Positions 21,873 through 33,811 of a stretch of DNA of 64,000 nucleotides are shown one piece after another. Numbering within the stretch: the first letter of the stretch is position 1; every line of letters starts with the position of its first letter. The DNA comes from Lutraria lutraria (lineage: Eukaryota; Mollusca; Bivalvia; Venerida; Mactridae): NCBI GenBank assembly GCA_964023205.1, contig OZ026835.1, positions 35,509,380-35,573,379 on the forward strand. The letters are read 5' to 3'. The position numbers were made by a program, and so were the translations under genes. A model generated the notes under the pieces. It had not been told where the DNA came from, searched no databases, and saw only the letters and a program-made list of their open reading frames with translations.

Positions 21873-22004
21873 ATAGTCTTCCTTCCTTTTTTCTCAAAGT
21901 AATTAATTCCGAAATCCACGGGCTCTTTAGATTATATAGTCAAGCCTTTGCATTATCGTACCTCTATATGATTCCAAAGCCAGTCACACACTCAAGGAAC
22001 CAAA

Positions 22005-22146
22005 TGTAAATGGAGGAGGAAAATATTGTACACAATGCGGGGCTCGAGCCAGCGACCTCCTGCTTGCAAGGCAGATGCTCTAGTAACTGAGTTAACCGGG
22101 CTAAACATTACACTATTACATCCAATTTATATAAATACAAAAACAA
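22005..22146 (-). repeat. tRNA-Ala(TGC)-like repeat segment, copy 2
   Basis: The minus strand shows TTAACTCAGTTACTAGAGCA (box A), loop CTTGCAA (anticodon TGC) with a well-paired stem TCTGC/GCAGG, and a box-B-like GGCTCGAGCCC. The acceptor stem does not pair. CGCATTGTGTACAATATTTT and TCCTCCTCC follow. The similarity to copy 1 includes CCAATTTATATAAATACA beyond the tRNA start, and the homology stops at the first satellite monomer. Confidence 0.65.
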
Positions 22147-25100
22147 TGTACATGTATATGCACCCCATAGAGGTCACGCACCTAAAACGTATCATTTGGG
22201 GCTACTTGATCATACATATATGCACACCATAGTAGTCACGCGACAGAAACGTATAATTTCGAGATGCTTGACCATATCGATATGCACACCATATAAGTCA
22301 CGCGCCATAAACGTATCATTTGGATATACCTGATCATACATATATGCACCCCATAGAAATCACGCGCCTATAACGTATCATTTTGGGATACTTGATCATA
22401 CATATATGCACACCATAGTAGTCACGCGACAGAAAAGTATAATTTCGAGATGCTTGACCATATCGATATGCACACCATTTAAGTCACGCGCCATCAACGT
22501 ATCATTTGGAGATACCTGATCATACATATATGCACCCCATAGAAATCACGCGCCTATAACGTATCATTTTGGGATACTTGATCATACATATATGCACACC
22601 ATAGAAATCATGCGCCTATAACGTATCATTTTGGGATACTTGATCATACATATATGCACACCATAGTAGTCACGCGACAGAAAGGTATAATTTCGAGATG
22701 CTTGACCATATCTACATGCACACCATAGAAGTCACGCGCCTAAAATGTATCATTTGGAGATACCTGATCATACATATATGCACACCATAGAAGTCACGCG
22801 CCTAAAACGTATCATTTGGGGATACTTGATCATACATATAAGCACACCATAGTAGTCACGCGACAGAAAGGTATAATTTCTGGTGATTGACCATATCGAC
22901 ATTAAAAACATAGAAGTCACGCGACAGAAAGGTATAATTTCGGGATGCTGGACAATATCTACATGCACACCATAAAAGTCACCTGTCTAAAACGTATCAT
23001 TTGGGGATACTTGATCATACATATATGCATCCCATAGAAGTCACGCGACAGAAAGGTATAATTTCGGGATACTTGACCATATATACATGCACACCATTGA
23101 AGTCACGCGCCAAAAACGTATCATTTGGAGATACCTGATCATGCATTATATGCACACCACAGAAGTCATGCGACAGGAAGGTATAATTTCGGGATGATTC
23201 ACAATATCTACATGCACACCATAGAAGTCACGCGACTTAAACGTATTATTTGAAGATATTTTATGATATCTACATGCACACCATAGAAGTCACACGCCTG
23301 TAACGTATCAGATGGAGATACTTGATCATATCTACATGGACACCATAGAAGTCACGCGACAGAAAGGTATAACTTCGGGATCCTTGACCATATCTATATG
23401 CATACCATTTAAGTCACGGGCCTAAAACGTATCATTTGGAGATACCTGATCATACATATATGCACTCCATAGAAGTCACGCGACAGAGAGGTATATATTC
23501 AGGATGCTTGACCATATCTACATACACACCATAGAAGTCATGCGCCTATAACGTATCATTTGGAGATACTTGACCATATCTACATGCACACCATATAAGT
23601 CAGCGATTGAAAGGCATAAGTTCGGGATGCTTGACCACATCTACATGCACAAGATTGAAGTCACGCGCCTAAAACGTATCATTTGAGGACACTTAATCAT
23701 ACATATATGCTCCCAATAGAAGTCACGCGATAGATAGATATAATTTCGGGATCTTTGACCATATCTACATGCACACCATTTAAGTCACGCGCCTAAAACG
23801 TATCATTCTGAGAAACCTGATCATACATATATGCACACCATAGAAGTCACGCGCCTAAAACGTATCATTTGGGGATAGTTGATCATACATATATGCACAC
23901 TTTAGTAGTCATGCGACAGAAAGGTATAATTTCGAGATGCCAGACCATATCTACATGCACATCATAGAAGTCACGCGATTAAAATGTATCATTTGGGGAT
24001 ACTTGATCATACATATATGCACACTTTAGTAGTCACGCGACAGAAAGGTATAATTTCGAGATGCCAGACCATATCTACATGCACATCATAGAAGTCACGC
24101 GATTAAAATGTATCATTTGGAGATACTTGATCATACATATATGCACACCATAAAAGTCACGCGACGGAATGGTATAATTTCGCGGTGCTTGACAATATCT
24201 ACATGCACAACATAGAAGTCACGCACGTAAAACGTATCATTTGGGAATACTTGATCATACATATATGCACACCATAGAAGTCACGCGCCTAAAACGTATC
24301 ATTTGAAGATACCTGCTCATACATATTTGCACACCATAGAAGTCACGCGACAGAAAGGTGTAACTTCGGGATAGGTGACCATGTCTACATGCCCACCATA
24401 GAAGTCAAGCGATTTAAACGTATCATTTGACGATATTTGATCATATCTACATGCACACTATAGAAGTCACGCGACAGAAAGGTATAATTTCGGGATGTTT
24501 GATCATACATATATGCGCACTATGGACGTCACGCGACTGAAAGGTATCATTTTGGGATGGTTGACCATATAGACATGCACAACATTGAAGAAACGCGCCT
24601 AAAACGTATCATTTGGGGATACTTGATCATAAATATATGCACCCCATAGAAGTCACGCGACAGATAGGTATAATTTCGGCATGCTTTACCATATCTAGAT
24701 GCACACCATTTAAGTCACGAGCCTAAAACCTATCATTTGGAGATACCTGATCATACATATACATGTATGCACATCATAGAAGTCACGCGACAGACAGATG
24801 TATATTCGGGATGCTTGATCATATCTACAGGCACACCATAGAAGTCACGCGCCTATAAGGAACCATTTGGAGATACTTGATCACACATATATGCACATCA
24901 GAGAAGTAACGCGACACAATGGTATTATTTCGCGGTCCTTGACAATATCTACATGCACAACATAGAAGTCACGCGCCTAAAACGTATCATTTTGGGATAC
25001 TTGATCATACATATATGCACCCCATAGAAGTCACGCGACAGATAGGTATAACTTCGCAATGGTTGACTGTATCTATAAGCCCAACATTTAAGGCACGCGC

Positions 25101-26974
25101 CTTAGACGTTTCATTTGGAAATACCTGATCATGCATATATGCAAACCATAGAAGTCACGCGACAGAAAGGTATATATTCGGCATGGTTGACCATATCTAC
25201 ATGCACAACATGGAAGTCACGCGACAAAAATGTATGATTTGGGATACTTGATCATACATATATGCACACCATAGTAGTCACGCGACAGAAAGGTATAATT
25301 TCGAGATGCTTGACCATACATATATGCACCCCATAGAAGTCACGCGACAGATAGGTACAACTTCGCGATGGTTGACTGTATCTATAAGCCCAACATTTAA
25401 GGCACGCGCCTTAGAGGTTTCATTTGGAAATACCTGATCATGCATATATGCAAACCATAGAAGTCAAGCGACAGAAAGGTATATATTCGGCATGGTTGAC
25501 CATATCTTCATGCACAACATGGAAGTCACGCGACAAAAATGTATGATTTGGGGATTCTTGATCCTACATATATGCACACCATAGAAGTCACGCGACAAAT
25601 AGGTATAATCTGGGTCCTTGACCATATCTACATGCACACCATTAAGTCACGCGCCTAAAAGGTATCATTTTGAGATACCTGATCATACATATATGCACAC
25701 CATAGAAGTCACGCGCCTAAAACGTATCATTTTGGGATACTTGATCATAAATAAATGCACAACATAGAAGTCACGCGACAGATAGGTATAATTTCGGGAT
25801 GCTTGACCATATCTACAAGCACACGATTTAAGTCACGCGCCTAAAACGAATCATTTGGAGATACCTGAACATACATATATGCACACCAGAAAAGTCACGC
25901 GCCTAAAACGTATCATTTGCGGATACTTGATCATACATATATGCACACCATAGAAGTCACGCGACATACAGGAATAATTTCGGGATGCTTGACCATATCT
26001 ACATGCAAACCATTTAAGGCACGCGCCTAAAACGTATCATTTGGAAATACCGGATCATACATATATGCACACCATAGATGTCACGCGACAGAAAGGTATA
26101 TTTTCGGGATGGTTGACCATATCTACATGCACACCATAGAAGTCACGCGACTAAAATGTAAACTTTGGGGATTCTTCATCATACATATATGCACACCATA
26201 GAAGTCACGCGACTGAAAGGTATAATTTCGGGATGCTTGACCATATCTAAATGCACACAACAGAAGGCACGCGTCTAAAACGTATCATTTGCACATACTT
26301 GATCTTACACATATGCACACCATAATAGTCACGCGACTTAAATGTATCATTTGGGGACACTTGATCATACATATATGCACACCATGGAAGTCACGCGCCT
26401 AAAACGTATCATTTGGAGATACTTGATCATACATATATGCACACCATAGAAGTCACGCGACTGAAAGGTACAATTTTGGGATGGTTGACCATATCTACAT
26501 GCACAACATAGAAGTCACGCGCCTAAAAGGTATCATTTGGAGATACTTGATCATACATATATGCACACCATAGAAGTCACGCGATAGAAAGGTGTAAATT
26601 CGGGTGACTGACTATATCTACATCATGCGCACCATAGAAGACACGCGACTAAAACGTATTGTTTGTATATACTTGATCATACATATATGCACACCATAGA
26701 AGTCACGCGACTAAAATGTATCATTTGGGACACTTGATCATTCATATATGCACACCATAGAAGTCACGCGACTGAAAGGTATAATGCCGGGATAGTTGAC
26801 AATATCTACATGCACAACATTGAAGTCACGCGCCTAAACGTATCATTTGGAGATACTTGATCATACATATATGCACATCATAGAAGTCACGCGACAGAAA
26901 GGTATAGATTCCGGTGATTGACCATATCTACATGCACACCATGGAAGGCACACGTCTAAAACGTATCATTTGCA
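22147..26974 (+). repeat. Dimeric 62-bp satellite, array 1
   Basis: About 78 tandem monomers of about 62 bases, mostly alternating between two types (124-bp dimer). Both share AGAAGTCACGCG and a CATGCACACCAT- or TATGCACACCAT-like end. Type A continues ACAGAAAGGTATAATTTCGG, type B CCTAAAACGTATCATTTGG. Local tandem duplications are visible, such as a 124-base one at 23,881/24,005 and a 309-base one at 25,021/25,330, but there are no kilobase-scale repeats. Monomers look more diverged than in array 2. The right end stops after GTATCATTTG. Open frames inside are artefacts of the period. Confidence 0.95.
23591..23652 (+). repeat. Variant monomer shared with array 2
   Basis: The core here is GTCAGCGAT instead of GTCACGCGAC, followed by GGCATAAGT in place of GGTATAATT. 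Read in the other orientation, it matches the landmark variant of array 2 (ATCGCTGACTTATATGG here against GTCGCTGACTTATATGG at 33,356-33,400), down to GATGTGGTC. Confidence 0.8.
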
Positions 26975-27055
26975 TAATTATACATGTACTATATACCATA
27001 TATATACTGTATATAAATAAATGGCGTGTTCTGTTTGTCTTTTATTGAACTTCAA

Positions 27056-27100
27056 ATTAATGTGTTTTGCTTAAATCTAATTATGCAAATTTGTAAAGAC
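27056..27100 (+). repeat. Short shared repeat with ATGCAAAT octamer, copy 2
   Basis: Ends with ATGCAAATTTGTAAAGAC, identical to 20,195-20,212 on the other side of array 1 and in the same orientation. A short insertion (ATCTAATT-like) separates it from the shared upstream part. Confidence 0.45.
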
Positions 27101-27567
27101 AAGATTAACAATATTATGTTGGTGTCGACTGTCAAGAATAGCTAGTATTTTTGCGGCGAGTGTTTTAAAGACATTATGCACGCCATTTGTAATTACCCCG
27201 TGATTCATCCATGTAAATTATGCGCGTAATGCGTAACCTAGGTTTCTTTAGCAGTATGCATGCATACACACGCAATCACGACACGAACAAAGGTAGGAAA
27301 GAGTAACAAAATATTTAGAATCTATGGCAGAACAAAACAAAACAAGAAAGCAACGTACGACCAAATGTTCGCACTCACGCACCACGAACGAACTATAAAG
27401 GCTTTAAAAATATTAATTACTACACACCTGTCTCAGACTCAAGTTATCACTAGCATAATTTTGAAAACTAGTCATTCAACTGATCGCAATGTAAACTGGA
27501 AGCCAACATACAAACATGTGACGTAGTGCTTAAAGTCCCATAAGCTTATAAATGTATTGGTCCTAAC

Positions 27568-27834
27568 AGTTTCTGTTTGTTCTATAACAGAGGAATCCGG
27601 TGTGTTTTCCTCCCGTGCATACTTTATAGCAAGAAAAGATGTTTCCGAAACCACTATTGTATTTTTTTCAATATCATTGAAATAAATACTATTTATAGAA
27701 CACCCGTGTTTTCCTGCAGTCATGCTATGCACACGTAGTAAAGTGACGTCACGCGCTCTACATATTTCAAGTTTACAAAAGCAAAAAACACAGTGAAATG
27801 AGTGTTTTCAGACGAAAAAGGTCTTGTTTCGTCA
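27568..27834 (+). repeat. 267-bp dispersed repeat, copy 2
   Basis: Full-length relative of 19,696-19,961 in the same orientation, with the CRE-type TGACGTCA kept (27,744-27,751). Here the palindrome is followed by CGCGCTCTACATATT, so the TATATA-like word is weaker. The two copies bracket array 1. Confidence 0.65.
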
Positions 27835-28273
27835 GTGTTAGCAGGATGATTGTAGTAAGATAAATGCCAGGTTCTCACAAAATGTCCTATTCCAAGTGAC
27901 ACTCGGGTTTAACGTCGAACCAACAGCCAATGTCATTTGCCGACTTTTTGCGAAGAAATTTAATAAAGATCCCACGCTATTTGGGCAAATGTTGCCACAC
28001 ATATAATCACAAGGGATGTACACAAACAGGTAGCTCTCATATCCTACTTAAGAAAAATACAATCGTTGAAATCGTACGTAAATATGGGACTTTGTTCATC
28101 AATTATAAAACTCTCAATTGAACGAAGAAAACTTGCATTGCTTATGAGATACACTACATGTACATGTAATTAACAATGAAGATCAGACCTACTATATACT
28201 GACTTCTACAAAAAAATATAACACTTTTTCAAGTATACACTTCAAGAACACTGTGTTATTTCGTTCCAAACCA

Positions 28274-28346
28274 TGCTAAGAATCACATTGGAGCCAAATG
28301 ACATTCCCGAGGAACGACAGACGCAAATCCAATGTGATTCTTAGCA
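28274..28346. repeat. 73-bp palindromic element
   Basis: Perfect 19-base arms: TGCTAAGAATCACATTGGA at 28,274-28,292 and its exact reverse complement at 28,328-28,346. They enclose a 35-base loop that contains CCCGAGGAACGACAG. No target duplication is obvious. It could be a foldback MITE or a hairpin-forming transcript segment. Confidence 0.65.
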
Positions 28347-28871
28347 ACTGTATGTTGGAACCGGTTTAGACAGCATAAGTTGATGCTACTGGCGGACAAT
28401 TTCAACCTTGACAATATAATCATAACCATACGAAAAGGGGTCATGCAAAGAAATCATAATAAACAAAATTCTATTTTTTTATCAAAAGTCGAACAGTTTG
28501 CTGTCAAGTAATGTCCTCGTCTTCCGGTTCCTTGTTAAAATTAAACTACTCCTTATTGTCTGTACATATACAAGTTCATTATGTGGTATTTATGTTTTAT
28601 GCAGTTTAGTCGTGGAAAGGGTAATATATAGGTAGTACTTAACATTTTACCATCACCGGTCCGTTACTATTGGCCGTTGCGCAATGTCTGTGACTTGACA
28701 GGTATGATAATAACGATAAATTCTTACAAATAAGGTTTAAATCCCACTAAAAATTGTAGGTACGTGGTAACAACTTTTGCTTATGTGGTACTGGCCAACC
28801 AATAGGCACTCGTTTTCAGGAAACGATCGTTACAGACCTTCAAACGTGTTTATCGTTCCCGATTGATAAAC

Positions 28872-29063
28872 ATGGACATAAAGTTCCCATTGAAAGATAA
28901 ACAGGTTATTTCCATTGCTGGATTCCTAGGGTCAGTCTTCGGATGGATGCTGTTCATTTCTTCTGTATATCTGTTAAATGATAAATATACTAGTATACGG
29001 ATATATCAGTTGGTACCCTATTGCTGTCTGTACACCATTTGTATTGTTTTAGGAACATCTTAA
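28872..29063 (+). other. Small ORF with one membrane-like segment, uncertain
   Basis: ATG at 28,872 in a good context (AAACATGG) opens 63 codons to a TAA. Residues 14-37 are strongly hydrophobic (starting QVISIAGFLGSVFGW) after a charged start, a plausible signal anchor or first membrane helix. CCAAT (28,799-28,804) and an inverted CCAAT box (ATTGG near 28,669) lie upstream. The GF...GW...S spacing loosely recalls the first helix of claudin-type proteins, but this is far too weak to name it. It is either a first exon whose donor I cannot fix or a chance frame. Confidence 0.2.
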
Positions 29064-30192
29064 TTCACGTGTACTTAAATTCGTGTACAAGCTCACGACG
29101 AAATCAACAAAATTGTCTGTTCCACGAAATTTCTGATACCACTTTATATCAAAATATACCAACCAATTTATATTGATACATATTTCTCACCAGCATTAGG
29201 ACAACACCCAAATGTATATATTCTCCTATGGTAATTTACCGATGCCTGCAGCACACGACAGCTATATAGAAGTCTTTGTAAGTACCTGGCTGATTAATTT
29301 ATCTCTTCTGTCAAGTTGCCCCTAGAATCTGTTATTTTTTGACAGATGGGGCTGTTTATTTGAGTTTCGCTTAAATAATGTGTTTCGTATTTTGCACTTA
29401 ATGTTATTAGATGATATGACTAATTGAATTGCTAAGAATCACTAGCGCGCACTGATTACCGTACATGCTTTGTCTCATTCTGAACAGCTATGTCCTATTT
29501 CTGCTATATATCGGGAATCGCTATAATCGTATACTTCAAAGATGATACGATTTCGCGATATGATTATTCAAATATGCAACATGACATTATGCATTGTACA
29601 TGTTTAACAGTATTTTGTTCTATCATACTCTCAAAATTTAATATAGTCAAACATATGCTAATGGACACCCATTACCAACGGAAACCTGTCTACAACAGAT
29701 AAAAAAAAAACGCTCTGAACATCTGATTTCTTTATACATTGTATGATAAAATCTGGGACCAATATACACAATATTTGTCCGAGATAAAATGTAACTTTCC
29801 ACTTGTTTGCACTAATGTGGGGTATTTCCCTAAAAAGTAAATGTATATTTCCTCTATTTGCATTATGAATATTCTCCCGTTCATCTCTTTCTCCCAGTGC
29901 CCAGCAGCTTCCGCTTTTCCTAAACACCACCCTGGCTTATCATTAAATCGTTTCATGTTTGAATTCAACGCAGAAATTGGTTTTTAAGATTTGTAACATT
30001 ATAATAAGATTTAGAACTGCAGAATGGTCTGGACGAACGTCAGTCTTTTGGACATTTTCGCCTTCTCTTTATTTTATTTTGAGTAGATTTTGTGGGATTG
30101 ACTTGTCTGATGGAGTATGAACTATTTAAATACTCTTAACAGCTATAAAGAATGTGGAGTATAAACTCCCATTGGCACTCTCGGCTCTGTTT

Positions 30193-31249
30193 TGGTGTGT
30201 AGCATGTGGTGGATTTATAGCTTGGTAGTTATGTGAGTGTGCTGGTGTGTGACATATGGTGGATTTATAGCTTGGTAGTTATGTGAGTGTGCTGGTGTGT
30301 GACATATGGTGGATTTATAGCTTGGTAGTTATGTGAGTGTGCTGGTGTGTGACATATGGTGGATTTATAGCTAGGTAGTTATGTGAGTGTGCTGGTGTGT
30401 GACATATGGTGGATTTATAGCTTGGTAGTTATGTGAGTGTTTGGTGTGTAGCATGGTGGATTTATAGCTTGGTAGTTATGTGAGTGTGCTGGTGTGTGAC
30501 ATATGGTGGATTTATAGCTAGGTAGTTATGTGAGTGTGCTGGTGTGTGACATATGGTGGATTTATAGCTTGGTAGTTATGTGAGTGTGCTGGTGTGTGAC
30601 ATATGGTGGATTTATAGCTTGGTAGTTATGTGAGTGTGCTGGTGTGTGACATATGGTGGATTTATAGCTTGGTAGTTATGTGAGTGTGCTGGTGTGTGAC
30701 ATATGGTGGATTTATAGCTAGGTAGTTATGTGAGTGTGCTGGTGTGTGACATATGGTGGATTTATAGCTAGGTAGTTATGTGAGTGTGCTGGTGTGTGAC
30801 ATATGGTGGATTTATAGCTAGGTAGTTATGAGAGTGTGCTGGTGTGTGATATATGGTGGATTTATAGCTTGGTAGTTATGTGAGTGTGCTGGTGTGTGAC
30901 ATATGGTGGATTTATAGCTAGGTAGTTATGTGAGTGTGCTGGTGTGTGACATATGGTGGATTTATAGCTTGGTAGTTATGTGAGTGTGCTGGTGTTTGAC
31001 ATATGGTGGATTTAAAGCTAGGTAGTTATGTGAGTGTGCTGGTGTGTGACATATGGTGGATTTATAGCTAGGTAGTTATGTGAGTGTGCTGGTGTTTGAC
31101 ATATGGTGGATTTATAGCTAGGTAGTTATGTGAGTGTGCTGGTGTGTGACATATGGTGGATTTATAGCTAGGTAGTTATGTGAGTGTGCTGGTGTGTGAC
31201 ATATGGTGGATTTATAGCTAGGTAGTTATGTGAGTGTGCTGGTGTGTAT
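30193..31249 (+). repeat. 50-bp minisatellite, about 21 units
   Basis: The period is exactly 50 bases. GCTGGTGTGTGACATATGG recurs at 30,241, 30,291, 30,341, 30,391, 30,488 and then every 50 bases to 31,238. The unit starting at 30,441 is 47 bases and, like the first unit, reads TTGGTGTGTAGCAT. Each unit contains GGATTTATAGCT(T/A)GGTAG, with one main T/A variant site. 50 is not divisible by 3 and there is no long frame, so the array is not protein-coding. The plus strand is G/T-rich. Confidence 0.95.
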
Positions 31250-31435
31250 TGCATGTAGACTCCACAGTTCTTTTTAACATCAATGGGCAGTTGGGCACAT
31301 ACTATAAAACACAAAGTAACATTTTATTGTAATAAACTTTAATGCATAATTTCTTTCTGTAACAAATTAAAAACAAAATAACGCCTTTGATCAAAATATA
31401 AGCACAATCTACAAACTCTACTTCGGATTTATGAA
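31250..31435. other. Short unique spacer before array 2
   Basis: 186 AT-rich bases between the minisatellite and the first array-2 monomer. AATAAA-like words occur on both strands, but nothing indicates a gene end. Confidence 0.5.
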
Positions 31436-33811
31436 AAATGATACATTTTGTCGCGTGGCTTCTATGGTGTGCATGTATATATGGTCAAGCATCCCGAAAT
31501 TATAACTTTCAGTCGCGTGACTTCGATGGTGTGCATGTAAATACGGTGAAGTATCTCCAAATGATACGTTTTAGGCGCGTGACTTCAATGGTGTGCATGT
31601 AGATAAGGTCAACCATCCCGAAATTATACCTTTCAGAGGCGTGACTTCTATGGTGTGCATATATGTATGATCAAGTATCCCCAAATGATACATTTTAGTC
31701 GCGTGACTTCTATGGTGTGCATGTAGATATGGTCAACAATCCAGAATATATACCTTTCTGTCGCGTGATTTCTATGGTGGGCATATATGTATGTTCAGGT
31801 ATCTCCAAATGATACGTTTTAGGCGCGTGACTTCTATGGTATGCAGGTATATATGGTCAAGCATCTCGAAATAATACCTTTCTGTCGCGTGACTACTATG
31901 GTATGCATATATGTATGATCAAGTATCCCCAAATGATACGTTTTAGGCGCGTGACTTGTATGGTGTGCATGTAGATATGGTCAAGTATGTCGATATTATA
32001 CCTTTCAGTCGCGTGACTTCTATGGTGTGCATGTAGATATGGTCAACAATCCAGAATATATACCTTTCTGTCGCGTGATTTCTATGGTGGGCATATATGT
32101 ATGTTCAGGTATCTCCAAATGATACGTTTTAGGCGCGTGACTTCTATGGTATGCAGGTATATATGGTCAAGCATCTCGAAATAATACCTTTCTGTCGCGT
32201 GACTACTATGGTATGCATATATGTATGATCAAGTATCCCCAAATGATACGTTTTAGGCGCGTGACTTGTATGGTGTGCATGTAGATATGGTCAAGTATCC
32301 CGCAATGATACGTTTTAGTCGCGTGACTTCTATGGTGTGCATATAAGTATGATCAAGTATCCCCCAATGATATATTTTAGGCCCGTGACATGTATGGTGT
32401 ACATGTAGATATGGTCAAGTATCTCGAAATTATACCTTTCTGTCGCGTGACTTCTATGGGGTGCATATATGTATGATCAAGTATCCCCAAATGATACGTT
32501 TTAGGCGCGTGACTTCTATGGTGAACATGTAGATATGGTCAAGTATGTCGAAATTATACCATTCTGTCGCGTGACTACTATGGTGGGCATTTATGTATGG
32601 TCAAGTATCCCCAAATGATACGTTTTAGACGCGTGATTTCTATGGTGTGCATGTAGATATTGTCAAGCATCCCGATATTATACCTGTGTGTCTCTTGACT
32701 TCTTTGGTGTGCATATATGTATGTTGAAGTATCCCCAAATGATACAATTTTGTCGCGTGGCTTCTATGGTGTGCATGTAGATATGGTCAAGCATCCTGAA
32801 ATTATACCATTCAGTCGCGTGACTTCTATGGTTCGCATGTAAATATGGTGGAGTATCTCCAAATGATACGTTTAAGTCGCTTTACTTCTATGGGGTGCAT
32901 GTAGATATGGTCAACCATTCCGAAATTATACCTTCCAGTCGCCTGACTTCTCTGGAGTGCATGTAAATATGGTGAAGTATCTCAAAATGATACGTTTAAG
33001 TCGCGTTACTTCTATGGTCTGCATGTAGATATGGTAAAATTTCCCGAAATAATACTTTTCAGCCGCGTGACATCTATGGTGTGCATATATGTATTATGAG
33101 GTATCTCCAAATGATACGTTCTAGGCGCGTGACTAAAATGGTGAGCATATTTGTATGACGAAGTATCCCCAAACGATACATTTTAGTCGTATGACTTCTA
33201 TGGTGTGCATGTAGATATGGTCAACCATCCCGAATATAGACCTTTCGGTCGCGTGACTTCTATGGTGTGCATATATGTCTGATCAGGTTTCTCCAAATGA
33301 TACGTTGTAGGCGCGTGACTTCTATGATGTGCATGTATAGGTGGTCAAACAGCCCGGACTTATGCCCTTCAGTCGCTGACTTATATGGTGTGCATATATG
33401 AATTATCAAGTAACTCCTAATGATGCGTTTAAGGCGCGTGACTTCAATAGTGTGCATGTCGATATGGTCAACCATCCCAAAATGATACCTTTCAGTCACG
33501 TGTCTTCTATGGTGTGCATGTAGATATGGTCAAGCAACTCGAAATTATACCATTCTGTAGCGTGACTTCTATGGTGTGCATATATGTATGATCAAGTATC
33601 CCAAAATGATATATTTTAGGCGCCTGACTGCTATGTTGTGCATGTAGATATGGTCAAGCACAGCGAAATTATACCATTCTGTCGCGTGACTTCTATGGTA
33701 TGCATATATGTATGATCAAGTATCCCCATATGATACGTTTTAGGCACGTGACTTCAATGGTGTGCATGTAGATATGGTCAAGCATCTCGAAATTATACCT
33801 TTCTGTCGCGT

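Larger units (their letters stand above)
26975..30192. other. Spacer between inverted satellite arrays
   Basis: Mostly unique AT-rich DNA. It holds the octamer-bearing repeat (27,056-27,100), the second 266-bp dispersed repeat (27,568-27,834), a palindrome (28,274-28,346) and a small ORF with a hydrophobic stretch (28,872-29,063). TGCTAAGAATCAC from the palindrome recurs alone at 29,430. No recognised gene. Confidence 0.6.

Noticed and set aside
21764..22101. Two functional tRNA-Ala genes.
   Set aside because: Boxes A and B and the anticodon arms are good, but acceptor stems do not pair in either copy and both sit in a longer duplicated repeat. SINE heads or pseudogenes fit better.
22147..26974. 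CRISPR-like alternation of a conserved 23-base core with variable 39-base stretches.
   Set aside because: The 'spacers' fall into two related families and are homologous to one another. The period, length and eukaryotic context fit a dimeric satellite, and no cas-like gene is present.
28872..29063. Claudin-type first membrane helix.
   Set aside because: Only a loose GF...GW...S spacing is shared. The W-GLW-C-C signature of the extracellular loop is absent, so no family name is given.
30193..31249. Coding tandem repeat protein from the 50-base array.
   Set aside because: 50 is not a multiple of three, stops occur in every frame, and no long frame crosses the array.
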